64,000 nt of DNA from Nelumbo lutea (lineage: Eukaryota; Streptophyta; Magnoliopsida; Proteales; Nelumbonaceae). A program made the position numbers and the translations under genes. The stretch's first letter is position 1. Each line of letters begins with the position of its first letter. This document shows positions 22,901 to 30,045 of this stretch, in pieces. Below the pieces are notes generated by a model, which worked only from the letters and a program-made list of their open reading frames with translations, made no database searches and had not been told where the DNA came from. The stretch is from assembly GCA_022828595.1 (NCBI GenBank), contig JAKGHH010000007.1, positions 63,352,727 through 63,416,726 of the forward strand, read 5' to 3'.

Positions 22901-22990
22901 AAGATCAAGCTGATTGTGTTGGGGATTTTGATTGCCTTGATTCTTATCATAGTTTTGTCTGTTTGTCATGGGTTCAACTGTGGCAAGTGA
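7807..22990 (+). CDS. VAMP72: VAMP72-family R-SNARE (VAMP721/722-like), 5' exon(s) not seen
   Basis: An R-SNARE that drives fusion of secretory vesicles, in plants chiefly at the plasma membrane and cell plate. Four exons splice in frame: 7807-7948, 8040-8160, 22615-22677 and 22841-22990, all with GT-AG borders. They encode the end of the longin domain ([20 protein letters not shown]), the SNARE motif with its zero-layer Arg in [11 protein letters not shown], a C-terminal membrane anchor ([18 protein letters not shown]) and the ending GFNCGK, which matches the VAMP721/722 type. The exon borders are in the places I expect for this family. The upstream exon with the start codon is missing and must lie left of the window if the gene is intact. 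The intron 8161-22614 is 14,454 bp and full of retroelements. No frameshift or stop is seen in the four exons, so the gene is probably functional. Confidence 0.88.
8040..8160 (+). CDS. VAMP72: VAMP72 exon b (N-terminal half of SNARE motif)
   Basis: Acceptor CTACAG before 8040 and donor GTACGT at 8161. The first G completes the split Gly codon. It then reads [16 protein letters not shown] and [20 protein letters not shown], the start of the SNARE helix. The frame is uninterrupted. Confidence 0.9.
9229..9536 (+). repeat. Tandem duplication, 2 x 154 bp
   Basis: TTAAGTATTGTTGGGGTTGA recurs at 9229 and 9383, and the sequence that follows appears identical through CAGTCAGTGGAGTAGA in both copies. 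The exact match suggests a recent event. It lies in the ORF1-like part of the deleted LINE. Confidence 0.92.
9921..10697 (+). repeat. Four tandem copies (about 180-198 bp) of LINE endonuclease start
   Basis: CTCCTGAGACTAGTCCACAT starts copies at 9921, 10119, 10314 and 10493. Each unit runs through TCTTGCAATATCAGAGG (endonuclease start, lacking the first bases in copy 3) and GGTGGCATGT to GAGAGGCAGTTTGGC. Periods are 198, 195 and 179 bp; copy 3 is shorter by an internal deletion. This is a repeat expansion inside a dead LINE. Confidence 0.9.
11009..11917. other. Intronic stretch without recognised feature
   Basis: Low-coding sequence between the A tail of the deleted LINE and the inverted LINE segment. 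The part at 11550-11917 may be LINE-derived, but no motif supports this. Confidence 0.3.
11918..12615. mobile_element. LINE fragment with 5' inversion
   Basis: 11918 to about 12428 is the reverse complement of the zf-RVT segment seen at about 4206-4703 in the LINE at the window start. From about 12428 to 12615 the sequence runs forward and matches about 4711-4900. The two blocks are nearly contiguous in the source element and meet at a short shared ACCAACC. That geometry is what twin priming during LINE insertion gives. The forward block ends without a poly-A, so later rearrangement is likely. Confidence 0.75.
12616..14740 (+). mobile_element. LINE fragment: reverse transcriptase to zf-RVT
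   Basis: It starts at [14 protein letters not shown] of the RT domain. It continues through [20 protein letters not shown] (13156-13206), [13 protein letters not shown] (13245-13281) and FADDTIIF (near 13572) to CASFFASL and [10 protein letters not shown] in the zf-RVT region. Stops and frameshifts are frequent. Codons differ clearly from the LINE at 1-5825, so it is a different subfamily or an older copy. The copia LTR at 14741 interrupts it. Confidence 0.82.
14741..15052 (+). repeat. Copia 5' LTR
   Basis: 312 bp from TGTAGAGAAG to GTTTTTCA, with TG...CA ends and AATAAA at about 14904. The primer-binding site follows three bases later. Confidence 0.8.
15056..15067 (+). other. Copia primer-binding site
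   Basis: TGGTATCAGAGC, complementary to the 3' end of plant initiator tRNA-Met, the usual primer of copia elements. It fixes the LTR end at 15052. Confidence 0.9.
15946..16745 (+). pseudogene. Copia gag with zinc knuckle
   Basis: The capsid/nucleocapsid polyprotein of a copia element. It opens with [17 protein letters not shown], typical of copia gag, and contains [10 protein letters not shown] and [11 protein letters not shown]. It ends with a CCHC knuckle [14 protein letters not shown] (near 16670-16711). In-frame stops at about 16126 and 16352 interrupt it. Confidence 0.82.
16960..17030 (+). pseudogene. Copia protease active site
   Basis: The reading [13 protein letters not shown] (Asp codon at 16988) is the copia aspartic protease active-site region. 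It lies in a different frame from the gag, consistent with decay. Confidence 0.75.
17356..18150 (+). pseudogene. Copia integrase
   Basis: A 264-codon open frame. It has the end of the HHCC zinc finger (CESCQLLKH), then the DDE core: HCDVWGP (first Asp), FRFDNAKEY (second Asp) and [12 protein letters not shown] (Glu). It ends with GCTCYVH and [13 protein letters not shown], as in copia integrases. The catalytic triad is intact; the frame then stops at 18148. Confidence 0.88.
18160..19532 (+). pseudogene. Copia reverse transcriptase, frameshifted
   Basis: RVT_2-type RT. The first block ends in [21 protein letters not shown] and [12 protein letters not shown]; a stop at 18958 and a small deletion near 19025 follow. 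The second block (19026-19532) has [15 protein letters not shown], the catalytic [11 protein letters not shown] and [10 protein letters not shown]. The deletion removes the PPGF-type segment, so the RT is inactive. Confidence 0.87.
19541..19731 (+). pseudogene. Copia RNase H fragment and element break
   Basis: [22 protein letters not shown] is the copia RNase H motif. It is preceded by a deletion: the segment after the SQFMHAP-type motif is missing. The element stops here; sequence after 19731 does not resemble a polypurine tract or LTR. Confidence 0.8.
19732..21480. other. Intronic stretch, no gene
   Basis: AT-rich sequence with a pyrimidine-rich tract at 19925-19995, a short GTAT microsatellite at 21216-21231 and a TA-rich run to 21300. 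The part at 20990-21200 may be decayed LINE ORF1, but this is not demonstrable by eye. Confidence 0.4.
21500..22030 (+). mobile_element. LINE endonuclease remnant with 134-bp tandem duplication
   Basis: [11 protein letters not shown] matches the early endonuclease segment around the catalytic Glu of plant L1. It is followed by a GGG...TSGLVTT stretch like the GGIVTLW segment of the element at 1-5825. The part beginning GAGACATCAGGGCTAGTCAC occurs at 21793 and again at 21927. Both copies begin in G homopolymers. Confidence 0.6.
22031..22614. other. Intron 3' part before VAMP72 exon c
   Basis: AT-rich intronic sequence ending in TTCATGATTCAG. No feature recognised. Confidence 0.5.
22615..22677 (+). 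CDS. VAMP72: VAMP72 exon c (zero layer of SNARE motif)
   Basis: A 63-base exon of 21 codons, [20 protein letters not shown] plus Q, between acceptor TTCAG and donor GTAGAT. The Arg of VLDR is the ionic zero-layer residue that defines R-SNAREs. This short central exon is intact despite the huge intron before it. Confidence 0.9.
22841..22990 (+). CDS. VAMP72: VAMP72 exon d (membrane anchor and stop)
   Basis: Acceptor GTTACAG before 22841. It reads [20 protein letters not shown], a positive juxtamembrane segment, then about 19 hydrophobic residues and the short lumenal tail CHGFNCGK followed by TGA at 22988-22990. This gives the tail-anchored topology of R-SNAREs. Confidence 0.9.
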   Translation, partial: AQDFRNTGTKMRRKMWLQNMKIKLIVLGILIALILIIVLSVCHGFNCGK

Positions 22991-23815
22991 TCTCTTCATT
23001 GAATACATGGAAAGCATGGTTTGTGGTCGTCATAGTACCAAAGCTTCCGCGTGCATATACTGCACAGAAAAGATGTGTCATGATTGTGTATTTAGAAAAA
23101 AAACTAGGAAGTAGATATGTTGTATCAGATAATTGAATACATTGAAAATATATTTGTTGAGACTAGAGCGACTCTATGCAATATGTGATAGTACTGTTGA
23201 GATGTTAATTAAAATGAAATGAAATTGTGCTACAGGTGGTTCTGTTTTTGTGGTGGCCATCATGGGTGAAATAACGTATAATAAGTAATTCTTGAACCTA
23301 TCTATCCATTATCTTCTTCTGGATGGATAGAAAAGATGCTCTTAGTAACTTAATCAATGCAAGCCGGAATGGAACAAGAATGGTCAGGCAGGAAGACTCA
23401 CATTGGGTTTCTCCTCGTCGAAGGGATCTCTTGCAGTTGCTTTATTTTTAAGGGCTTTTACTGTTCATTCCACCCCAGATATTTTTTTTTACATGTATTA
23501 CTACAGTACTTCTATTCCATGTGTTAAGTGGAAATACCAAGTACACAACCTCTACGGGTCAACCATGTTCCAGTCAATAATCTTTCGAAGCTCCTTATTG
23601 GTTCAGAATTTTGGATCCAGTGACATGGCAAGCCAGATGCCCTAATCGGTTTATAAGCCCTTGTAGTACCACACCCAACCCAAACCTCTGTCCTTGATGA
23701 TGTTGGGTAATACATTTGAACAGTGAAACAGGATTGTTATAAATTCATTAGGATTTATTCAATATGCGATTGAGGTGCTATCTAGGTTGTACTCAATTTT
23801 GTATCTTTCTAACCA
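22991..23815 (+). other. VAMP72 3' UTR and downstream sequence
   Basis: The sequence directly after the TGA at 22990 is presumably 3' UTR. No unambiguous poly-A signal can be assigned, and nothing coding is recognised. Confidence 0.4.
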
Positions 23816-23823
23816 ATTTCCTT

Positions 23824-23943
23824 TAGGCTGTGTTTGTTTTGAAGGAAGAAATAGGGAAAGGTAGGGAAACCTATATAAGGTTTGTAAAGGTTTCCTTACA
23901 TTTCCCCTCCTTTTTCTTCCTTTTCCTTCAAACCAAACGTAAT
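23824..23943. mobile_element. Short hAT-like MITE
   Basis: GTGTTTGTTTTGAAGGAA at the left end is an inverted match to TTCCTTCAAACCAAACGTAA at the right end, giving a roughly 120-bp hairpin-forming unit. The GTTTG-type ends are usual for plant hAT MITEs. No target duplication is clear. Confidence 0.5.
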
Positions 23944-24833
23944 TTTAATATCAACCTCCCTAAGAAAAACAGAATTAAAATCCAAGAGGAAAAGAGACAA
24001 TGGTGCAAGGCTTGAAGTATCAGTTACCGGTCAATATGCATCGTTTTTTTTTTTTTTTCTAATTATTTATTTATTTTTTAAACTAGGGTTTTCAAGTTAT
24101 TGACATGCGGGCACAATGGCCAAAATTTATTTCTTCCTCACTCACAATTTCAAATTTATACATTATCCAGCTCATTAATCTGCAACTCACGATTCTTACG
24201 GTATGCTTACCAAAAAAATGAAAAAAAAGATTCATCAACCACCAGGTCTTATCCCAATTTTACCGCTCAGCTACATGAATCCTGTTTCCATCCATTCTGT
24301 TATGATTAATGCCATATTCATTATTAAATTATTGACACACAAATAATGGTTTTACCCATGCTATTTATGGTCTACCTGTAGCCATTCTAACCTCTCAATT
24401 TGTAACAAATAAGTTTTTATGAGTGAAATTAATGGTCTTCTGTACATGTGACTAACCATCTTTTATTGTATAAAAATTACAAATGAGGTTTGAACCCAAG
24501 TCTTAAAGGTTATAAGCCAACAGTTCATAAAAGAAGGGTGCTACAATTCCACTAAATATGTATTATTAATGTTTATAATTTATATATTTCTGAATATCAA
24601 CAAGAATTGTTTTGGTTTATAAAGAACTAAGTTGCATATTCATATTTTTATTTCATTTTTCATTTTTCAACCTGTTAAAATTTTACACTTTATATTATAA
24701 ACTATCAACGTAGTTCACACTTGTAACTGTCAATGTAATTATTTTCCAAGGCTCTATGTGTTTTTAGGATAATAAAAAACAAGTGGTCAATAACCCATCC
24801 AAAAAAAAAAACATGGTCGGTAGATCCCAACTT
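23944..24833. other. Intergenic, no gene
   Basis: AT-rich with a T run at 24045-24058 and an A run at 24802-24811. No gene or repeat recognised. Confidence 0.4.
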
Positions 24834-24925
24834 GAAGGATATGGGATCCTGTTGCCACCAGGGTTGGGGGGTCAAGACACAAGGGTATGAGGGATGGGTT
24901 GCCCCGTTGTGATGGATGTAAACAA
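24834..24925 (+). mobile_element. SINE-like fragment related to 7204-7365
   Basis: GGGATCCTGTTGCCACCAGG followed by a GTTGGGGGGT motif closely parallels the body of the SINE at 7204-7365. The 5' head is degenerate. It is probably an old copy of the same or a sister family. Confidence 0.5.
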
Positions 24926-25129
24926 AAACTTTGAACATACTCTGAAAGGATGAAAATTCAGCTACATTGGGACCTTTCCCCATGAATTTAATACACATAT
25001 ATAGGGATATTTTCAATATGCGGTCGGAAATGTTATGTAAGCAGAGTTTTTGTTTGCAGGAGATCCACGCTCTCCTTGTTGTGTGACCCGTGAAAAAGAA
25101 ACTCTCAAAGATATAATCATACAAATTCA

Positions 25130-25400
25130 TATCCTTTTGCACAAGTTTTTTAAAACCGATTCGATGGACGAACCGGTCAGGAATCCCATTCCTGTGAAAA
25201 TAAAAAATGATCAAAACCATTCGAACGATTAACTGCCCGGGTGATAGTTTATTGACCAAAATCAAAGGTTTTTGGCAAAAATCTGATTTTGAGGAAAACA
25301 GAACCGATTACCTGATTGGTTCCTGGTTTTTCAGTCCAACTGTTCGGTCTGCTCCGATTTTGAAAATCATGCTTTTGCAGATCAACCATAAGGGGCCCTA
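25130..25400. repeat. Dispersed repeat, copy 1
   Basis: AAAACCGATTCGATGGACGA, then GGGTGATAGTTTATTGACC, ending in a TCCAACTGTTCGGTCTG block. The same order of blocks occurs at 53490-53815. The family is unknown to me; copies are diverged. Confidence 0.4.
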
Positions 25401-25427
25401 CACAAAATATTCCAAATCAGTGGTGTA

Positions 25428-26207
25428 AGGGCTTGTTTGTTTTTAGAGGGAAACAGAGCATTTGGTTCCATTTTTGCACTGTAGCCTTAATGGCTAATCC
25501 ACCATTTCTTTTTTGATGATTCCATTTTTTGTTTCCAAAAATTATGCCTGAAAGCGTTCTCCTTTTATGTATATTACAATTTGAAAACCCTATAATTTAG
25601 AAATTACAATTATTTATTAATTATCTATGTATTATTTATTTATCTATTTAATATTTATTATCTAGTAGTATTTATTTTATTATTCATTATTTTAATTAAT
25701 TATAATGAATTATGAAATACATAATTGTAAATTACTAATTTATGTAATTAATTAATTAATTATTATTATTATGAATTAGATAATGAATACAGATTATGAA
25801 TAATTAGTTACATAATTAATAATTATGTATTTATTTATTTTAAATATTTATTAATTAATTAATAATTATTCAATTCTTTAAAAATATTTAATTATTTATA
25901 ATTTTTTATTAATATTGTTAATAAATTATTTTATATTTGTTTTATTAATCATCAATTAATTTATTAAATAATTAAACACATTTGGTCATATCCAAAGTTA
26001 AAATGATCAATTGTCATTTTTCAGAACTCAGCATTGAACAACATTCTTTATATTTTAAACTTTAGTGCAGAAGATGCCAAACTTTAGATGTCAACCTTTA
26101 TATTTTAAACTTTATTTAAGAACAACATTCAAATTTTAGATTTCATAACTCAACCTTCAGATTTCAGACATTTAGACGTCAAGCTTTAGTGCAAACGAAG
26201 ATGCCCT
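25428..26207. mobile_element. Possible hAT-like MITE with AT-rich core
   Basis: Left end AGGGCTTGTTTGTTTTTAG and right end (reverse complement) AGGGCATCTTCGTTTGCAC form an imperfect inverted repeat around a very AT-rich core (25560-25975, many TTAATTAAT runs). The internal TTCAGA/TTTAGA words near the right end are common in this class. No clear target duplication, so tentative. Confidence 0.4.
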
Positions 26208-26589
26208 AAGTTGCATTCTCAGAAGAGGCCGCGTGTCCTCTCACACGCATGCATCTCAGTCTCGTGCAGAGTTAAATGGGACGGCCATTAACTCCCATTT
26301 CGCCCAAAAAAGTGAGTTTTTCTCTTTAAAGTTCCAATCTCAGTCTCTCACTCCTATTGACCTGCCCTCTGAAACTCAAACCACCCTATCTCCTCTCTTG
26401 TTGGAGATAGAGATAAAGGCTTGAAACAATGACAATAATGTCTTTACATGTTATTCCCAGAAATCTCTTTGTCTTGATTATGCACAAACCGACTACTTTC
26501 TATCTTTAAATTAACGACTATAGGAAAAGGATTCATCATTTTCCTTGATGGAAGCTGATGTAACCGTTTTCGGCCATGTACCAATGTTT
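26208..26589. other. Intergenic, no gene
   Basis: Short stretch with a small frame at 26233-26424 that has no recognisable domain. Nothing supported. Confidence 0.3.
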
Positions 26590-26649
26590 TGTGATGTAAA
26601 ATTTTTTGGCTAAGTAACTTGTCATTTGACCCGGTGGTGGCGTGCCTTA

Positions 26650-26815
26650 GTGATGAGCTACTTGGTGGTGAACTGCTTGGTTGCGAGTTGCTCGGTGGCG
26701 AATTGCCTGGTGGCGAGCTGCTCGGTGGCGAACTGCCTAGTAGTGAACTGCCTGGTGGTGAACTGCCTGGTGGCGAACTGCTTGGTGGCGAGCTCCCTGG
26801 TGGCGAACTGCCTAC
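26650..26815 (+). repeat. 15-bp minisatellite
   Basis: About eleven units of GGTGGCGAACTGCCT with variants (CTGCTT, CTGCTC, GAGCTG). Since 15 is a multiple of 3, frames stay open on both strands: GGELP on plus, TRQFA on minus. It lies inside the presumed LTR, so I treat it as non-coding. Confidence 0.9.
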
Positions 26816-26899
26816 TAGGCGGCCGGTGACTTAGAGAATGCTGGAACTCCCTGGTGCGGCGCAATCCGACTGCCATCAGCATGAGGTGGTCTTCTTTCC

Positions 26900-27150
26900 T
26901 TTGTAGGCAGCGGGAGCTGAGGGACCTGCGAGAACTCCATCTTTTCCTCCTCTTTGTAGGTGGCGGGAGCTGAGGGACCTGCGAGAACTCCATCTTTTCC
27001 TCCTCTTTGTAGGTGGCGGGAGCTGAGGGACCTGTGAGAACTCCATCTTTTCCTCCTCTTTGTAGGTGGCGGGAGCTGAGGGACCTCCGAGAACTCCATA
27101 TTTTCCCCCTCTTTGTAGGCGGCGGGAGCTGAAGGACCTGCGAGAACTAA
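26900..27150 (-). repeat. 53-bp minisatellite, about five units
   Basis: TTTGTAGG recurs at 26900, 26953, 27006, 27059 and 27112, an exact 53-bp period. Units contain GGCGGGAGCTGAGGGACCTG and AGAACTCCAT with few substitutions. Because 53 is not a multiple of 3, minus-strand frames rotate through the units and the apparent ORFs are by-products. Confidence 0.92.
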
Positions 27151-27429
27151 ATCAGAGGTCCCGGGGGTATTTTCCTGGCGGGGGCTCTCCAACGCTTAAG
27201 TTAGCACTATTATTGTAGAGAGCTTTGAAGATAATAATGAGAGAGCTAGAGAGCGGGGGTTACTTCCCTTTTTTTTTTTCCATCCTTCCCCTTTGGAGGG
27301 TGAGGTCTTTATATACTGGAGTCCTCGTGGGTTAGGTGGGTGAAAAGCCTCCAAACGGTAAGACTCGTCGCATCTTGTCAGAACCGGGGTACGGTGGTGA
27401 ACTCCTCGAGGTCGTCAGGCTAGCGCTTG

Positions 27430-27760
27430 TATCAGGCGGCCAGGTCGGCGCCTGGGCCGGGTTGTCAGGGGGCGCCTGCGTCAGTCAGCGGATCAGTGTC
27501 TGGACCAGGTCATCAAGTTGGCGTCTGTGTCAGTCGGTGGGTCAGTGTCTAGACCAGGTCGTCAAGTCGGCGCCTGTGTCAGTCGGCGAGTCAATGTCTA
27601 GGCCAGGTTTGTTGGTGGGCGGCTTGGCCAGAACATGCGCTAGGCTGGTCCAAGTCGGCCAGGTCGTGCAGGCCGTGCGCAGTTCGCGCTAGGCCGCGTG
27701 CAGTTCGCGCTAGGCCGCATGCAGTTCGCGCAGGCCGCGCACAGGTCGCAGGCTGCGCCA
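27430..27760 (-). repeat. 49-bp and 21-bp GC-rich tandem repeats
   Basis: TCAGTC(A/G)G recurs at 27481, 27530 and 27579 (period 49). Further on, CAGTTCGCG recurs at 27680, 27701 and 27722 (period 21) within a GC-rich, CpG-rich block. Both lie in the upstream (U3-like) part of the presumed minus-strand LTR. Confidence 0.85.
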
Positions 27761-27852
27761 GGCCGGCCAAACTGGTGCCCAAGTGAGTCACTAACTTCGT
27801 AAGTTTGTTGGCTAGGTATTTTCCTAATTGTCACGAGGTACCACATGTCACA

Positions 27853-28828
27853 ATTTCACTGGAGAGACAAATCTACTCTCATCAGAAGCCAAACTGAATT
27901 AATTTACACAACTCAACCTCCAACTACTCTTGATTTCCCTTTAAAGTACACAAATACATCATCAATCAAAATCAAGTTCTGAACTTATTTATGAGGTCTA
28001 ATCTTTTTTATTTTTTATTTTTATTTTTTTGAGAGAATCAACCCTTTGGTCATATAAACGATTGTGCTCGTCTAACCCACACAATTATTGTAGTTTTAAT
28101 TAACGCCATCTTCATTCCTTAAATAACCATGAAATTTGGTCTTATCCCTGCACTGCGTATCAGCCCATTCCATGGTTAAACTCAAATCAGTGAATTTAGA
28201 GCGGAGTATTGCATGAGGAAGAGAGAACATATTAGAGAATATCTTCCGGCGATTCTTCCCTTCTGCGTTTTCTATTGTATAAAAAAGTTAAAAAACTAAG
28301 AAAAAAAAATATTTGAAAATATATGAAATGAGAGGGATGGAGAGTTCTGGTGCATCTGCCGGAATGATCATCGGCGTCGGACTTTTCGGGAGAGGAGATG
28401 GGACAACCTGATTGAACTCGTTACCCTGGTGAAATCGGAGTTTGGCAAAGACCAATCGAAAGATATTCCTAATAAACGGCGGAGATATACTGTGGGACGT
28501 TGTGGGGGCGGAGATGTAACCGCCTAGGCCACGCACGGTTTGACTTCAGAGTTCAGACTTTGATAAATTGCGATACCGGGTTCCGAGCAACCGAGAATGA
28601 GGTATGGGAATCGATCCCATAACCCCTACCTTCAGAGGTCGGCGTTGCTACCATCTCTACTGGAAGATAATTAAGTTGGTTTTTTAATTACATCTCCTTT
28701 TAACCAGAAACTAGAAGAAAAACAGGACGACATTCATTCTTCATACCGCGAAGATCGATCAAAAATTTATAGTTTTTATTCTCAGAAACACTCAACAAAT
28801 GGAAACAAATGTATAACAAAAACAGAGA
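27853..28828. other. Intergenic, 3' side of the TAF8-like gene
   Basis: No gene. Contains a T-rich run (28005-28030) and the tRNA-like segment at 28596-28660. The end nearest 28828 is presumably the 3' UTR of the minus-strand TAF8-like gene. Confidence 0.4.
28596..28660 (-). other. tRNA-like segment, probable pseudogene
   Basis: On the minus strand GATGGTAGCAACGCC resembles a D arm/A box and ATGGGATCGATTCCCAT forms a perfect 5-bp T arm with a 7-base loop. The acceptor strands do not pair and the anticodon arm has a mismatch, so no functional tRNA can be supported. It could be a tRNA relic or SINE head. Confidence 0.3.
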
Positions 28829-29704
28829 CTATCTTCTTCTACTTCTTCTGTTGAGGCTTTTCTCATCGCCATTTTCGTCATCGCTATTATTGTTATTATG
28901 ACTGGTATGCCAAGAAACCCTTTTTCCTCCTCTGCAGACTCCATTCCTCAATCCCACTTCCAGACCTCTAAACCCTAGCCCCAGCTTGAATCCCACAGTT
29001 CCCCTCTCAACCGGCAACAATCTCTTCTTCTCCTCCTCCTCTTCCTCCCAATTCCCCTTCTCGCATGCAGCAGAAGCAGAGCCATGGACGCTCCCATCCT
29101 CCTCTTCCTCATCTCCCCAGCTTCTCCCTCCTCTACGTACCCCACTGGTTCCACCTTCCTTATACGTGCTCGGATCAGGAAACGGGGGCAGCCATGGCGG
29201 GATGTGAGGCAACGGGGGCTGGTCCCGCAGCTCCCGCTCGAGATTCCGTCTGGGTTTGACGGAACATCGCGAAATAACTAATCTTTTCGAACGGGGGATC
29301 GGCTGGGCGAAGGGGATTTCATCGACGGAGCCGACGAAGTTCATGATGTCTCGCATGGTTCTGGAACTTAACAGGGGTCTATCGGTTGCAGAAGCGCCCT
29401 GAAAGCCTTGTGGCGAATTCATGTACTCAATCGCGTGGATGGCATCGAAGAGGTTGCACTCGGTTCTGCCGCAGGAGTTGGCGTTCGACGAGGCGGATTT
29501 CGCTAGGGCCCGGAGGTACCTGGTTGCGACGTCGGAGAGGACTTCGAGGGCCGAATGTTGGGCGCCGGTGAACCCAATCGACACGCAGATTTGAGCCACC
29601 GCGACCTTGGCGATGGCGAAGGAGAAGAGAGATGGATCTCCGGGTTGCCCTCTGCTTCCACTCATGGCGGTTTCGTCTGGTAGGAAGGATTCGCAGGTGT
29701 TCAT
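28829..29704 (-). CDS. TAF8: TAF8-like TFIID subunit (histone-fold, Bromo_TP)
   Basis: A nuclear subunit of general transcription factor TFIID. Members of this family pair through their histone fold with TAF10. The 291-residue single-exon frame has a histone fold at about residues 28-95 (AIAKVAVAQICVSIGF, ALEVLSDVATRYL, LFDAIHAIEYM). It then has the TAF8 C-terminal motif EIPFAQPIPRSKR and PHIPPWLPPFPDPSTY at about residues 130-182. The tail is acidic (DEEEEDGS, NWEEEEEE) and ends basic (RRSRRR). It is somewhat shorter than Arabidopsis TAF8-type proteins as I recall them. The start is the Met at 29704; a second Met 13 codons on (29665) is equally plausible. It is divergent from the PPR gene starting at 30046, so the two share a 341-bp promoter region. 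Confidence 0.82.
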   Translation of the reverse strand: MNTCESFLPDETAMSGSRGQPGDPSLFSFAIAKVAVAQICVSIGFTGAQHSALEVLSDVATRYLRALAKSASSNANSCGRTECNLFDAIHAIEYMNSPQGFQGASATDRPLLSSRTMRDIMNFVGSVDEIPFAQPIPRSKRLVISRCSVKPRRNLERELRDQPPLPHIPPWLPPFPDPSTYKEGGTSGVRRGGRSWGDEEEEDGSVHGSASAACEKGNWEEEEEEKKRLLPVERGTVGFKLGLGFRGLEVGLRNGVCRGGKRVSWHTSHNNNNSDDENGDEKSLNRRSRRR

Positions 29705-30045
29705 GGAGGCAAGGGAATGGCGTAAAAAACCTCCAAAACCCTAGCGGCTGGGGAAGACTAGTCCGTTTAAAGGGTATAATTGGAATTTCATGGTTCCCGA
29801 TTGAAAAAGGAAAGAGTTTGAAATTCGTTGTTTGTTTGGGAATTGGGATCTTGTATTTAAGGGCAGATTTGGAATTCAACCAAATCCACTTTGGTTAAAT
29901 TCTGTAGGCTGTGGCTGTCATGATTCCCCTTGTTGAAGGAGAACTGGAGAAAACAGATGAGAGCCAGAGCCAGAGAATCTTTGCTTGGCTGCATCACCTC
30001 TCAACGTTCAATGGCGCGAAAGTTTTGAAAAACAGTTAACGCAAC
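29705..30045. promoter_or_regulatory. Shared promoter region between divergent TAF8-like and PPR-DYW genes
   Basis: 341 bp separate the two start codons. Both 5' UTRs and both core promoters must fit here unless transcripts overlap. I see no convincing TATA box in either direction. A compact TATA-less bidirectional promoter is plausible for two housekeeping-type genes. Confidence 0.5.

Larger units (their letters stand above)
26590..27852 (-). mobile_element. Probable solo LTR, Tat-type gypsy, with internal minisatellites
   Basis: Read on the minus strand it starts TGTGACATGTGGTACC and has a TATA box (TATATAAAG, plus positions 27309-27317). The following block GCTAACTTAAGCGTTGGAG resembles the LTRs of the two Tat elements here (CTAACTTAAGCATCAGAG at about 38372; CTGACTTAAGCATCGGAG at about 59171). 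The ends TGTGA/TCACA are inverted. No internal domains flank it, so it may be a solo LTR, but no 5-bp target duplication is evident and the 26590 end is uncertain. Confidence 0.5.

Noticed and set aside
26900..27150. Regular 53-bp repeats considered as a CRISPR-like array
   Set aside because: Units are contiguous without unique spacers, and the DNA is a plant nuclear genome.
26619..27192. Open frames with GGELP, TRQF and PSAPAAYKE repeats on both strands
   Set aside because: They are translations of 15-bp and 53-bp tandem arrays inside an LTR-like unit. The 53-bp period rotates the frame, and no domain is present.
28596..28660. Functional tRNA gene on the minus strand
   Set aside because: The T arm is good but the acceptor strands do not pair and the anticodon arm is imperfect; kept only as a low-confidence relic.
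29427..29879. 150-codon minus-strand frame overlapping the TAF8-like gene
   Set aside because: It is an alternative frame across the histone-fold coding region; no recognisable motif, whereas the 28829-29704 frame carries the full TAF8 signature.
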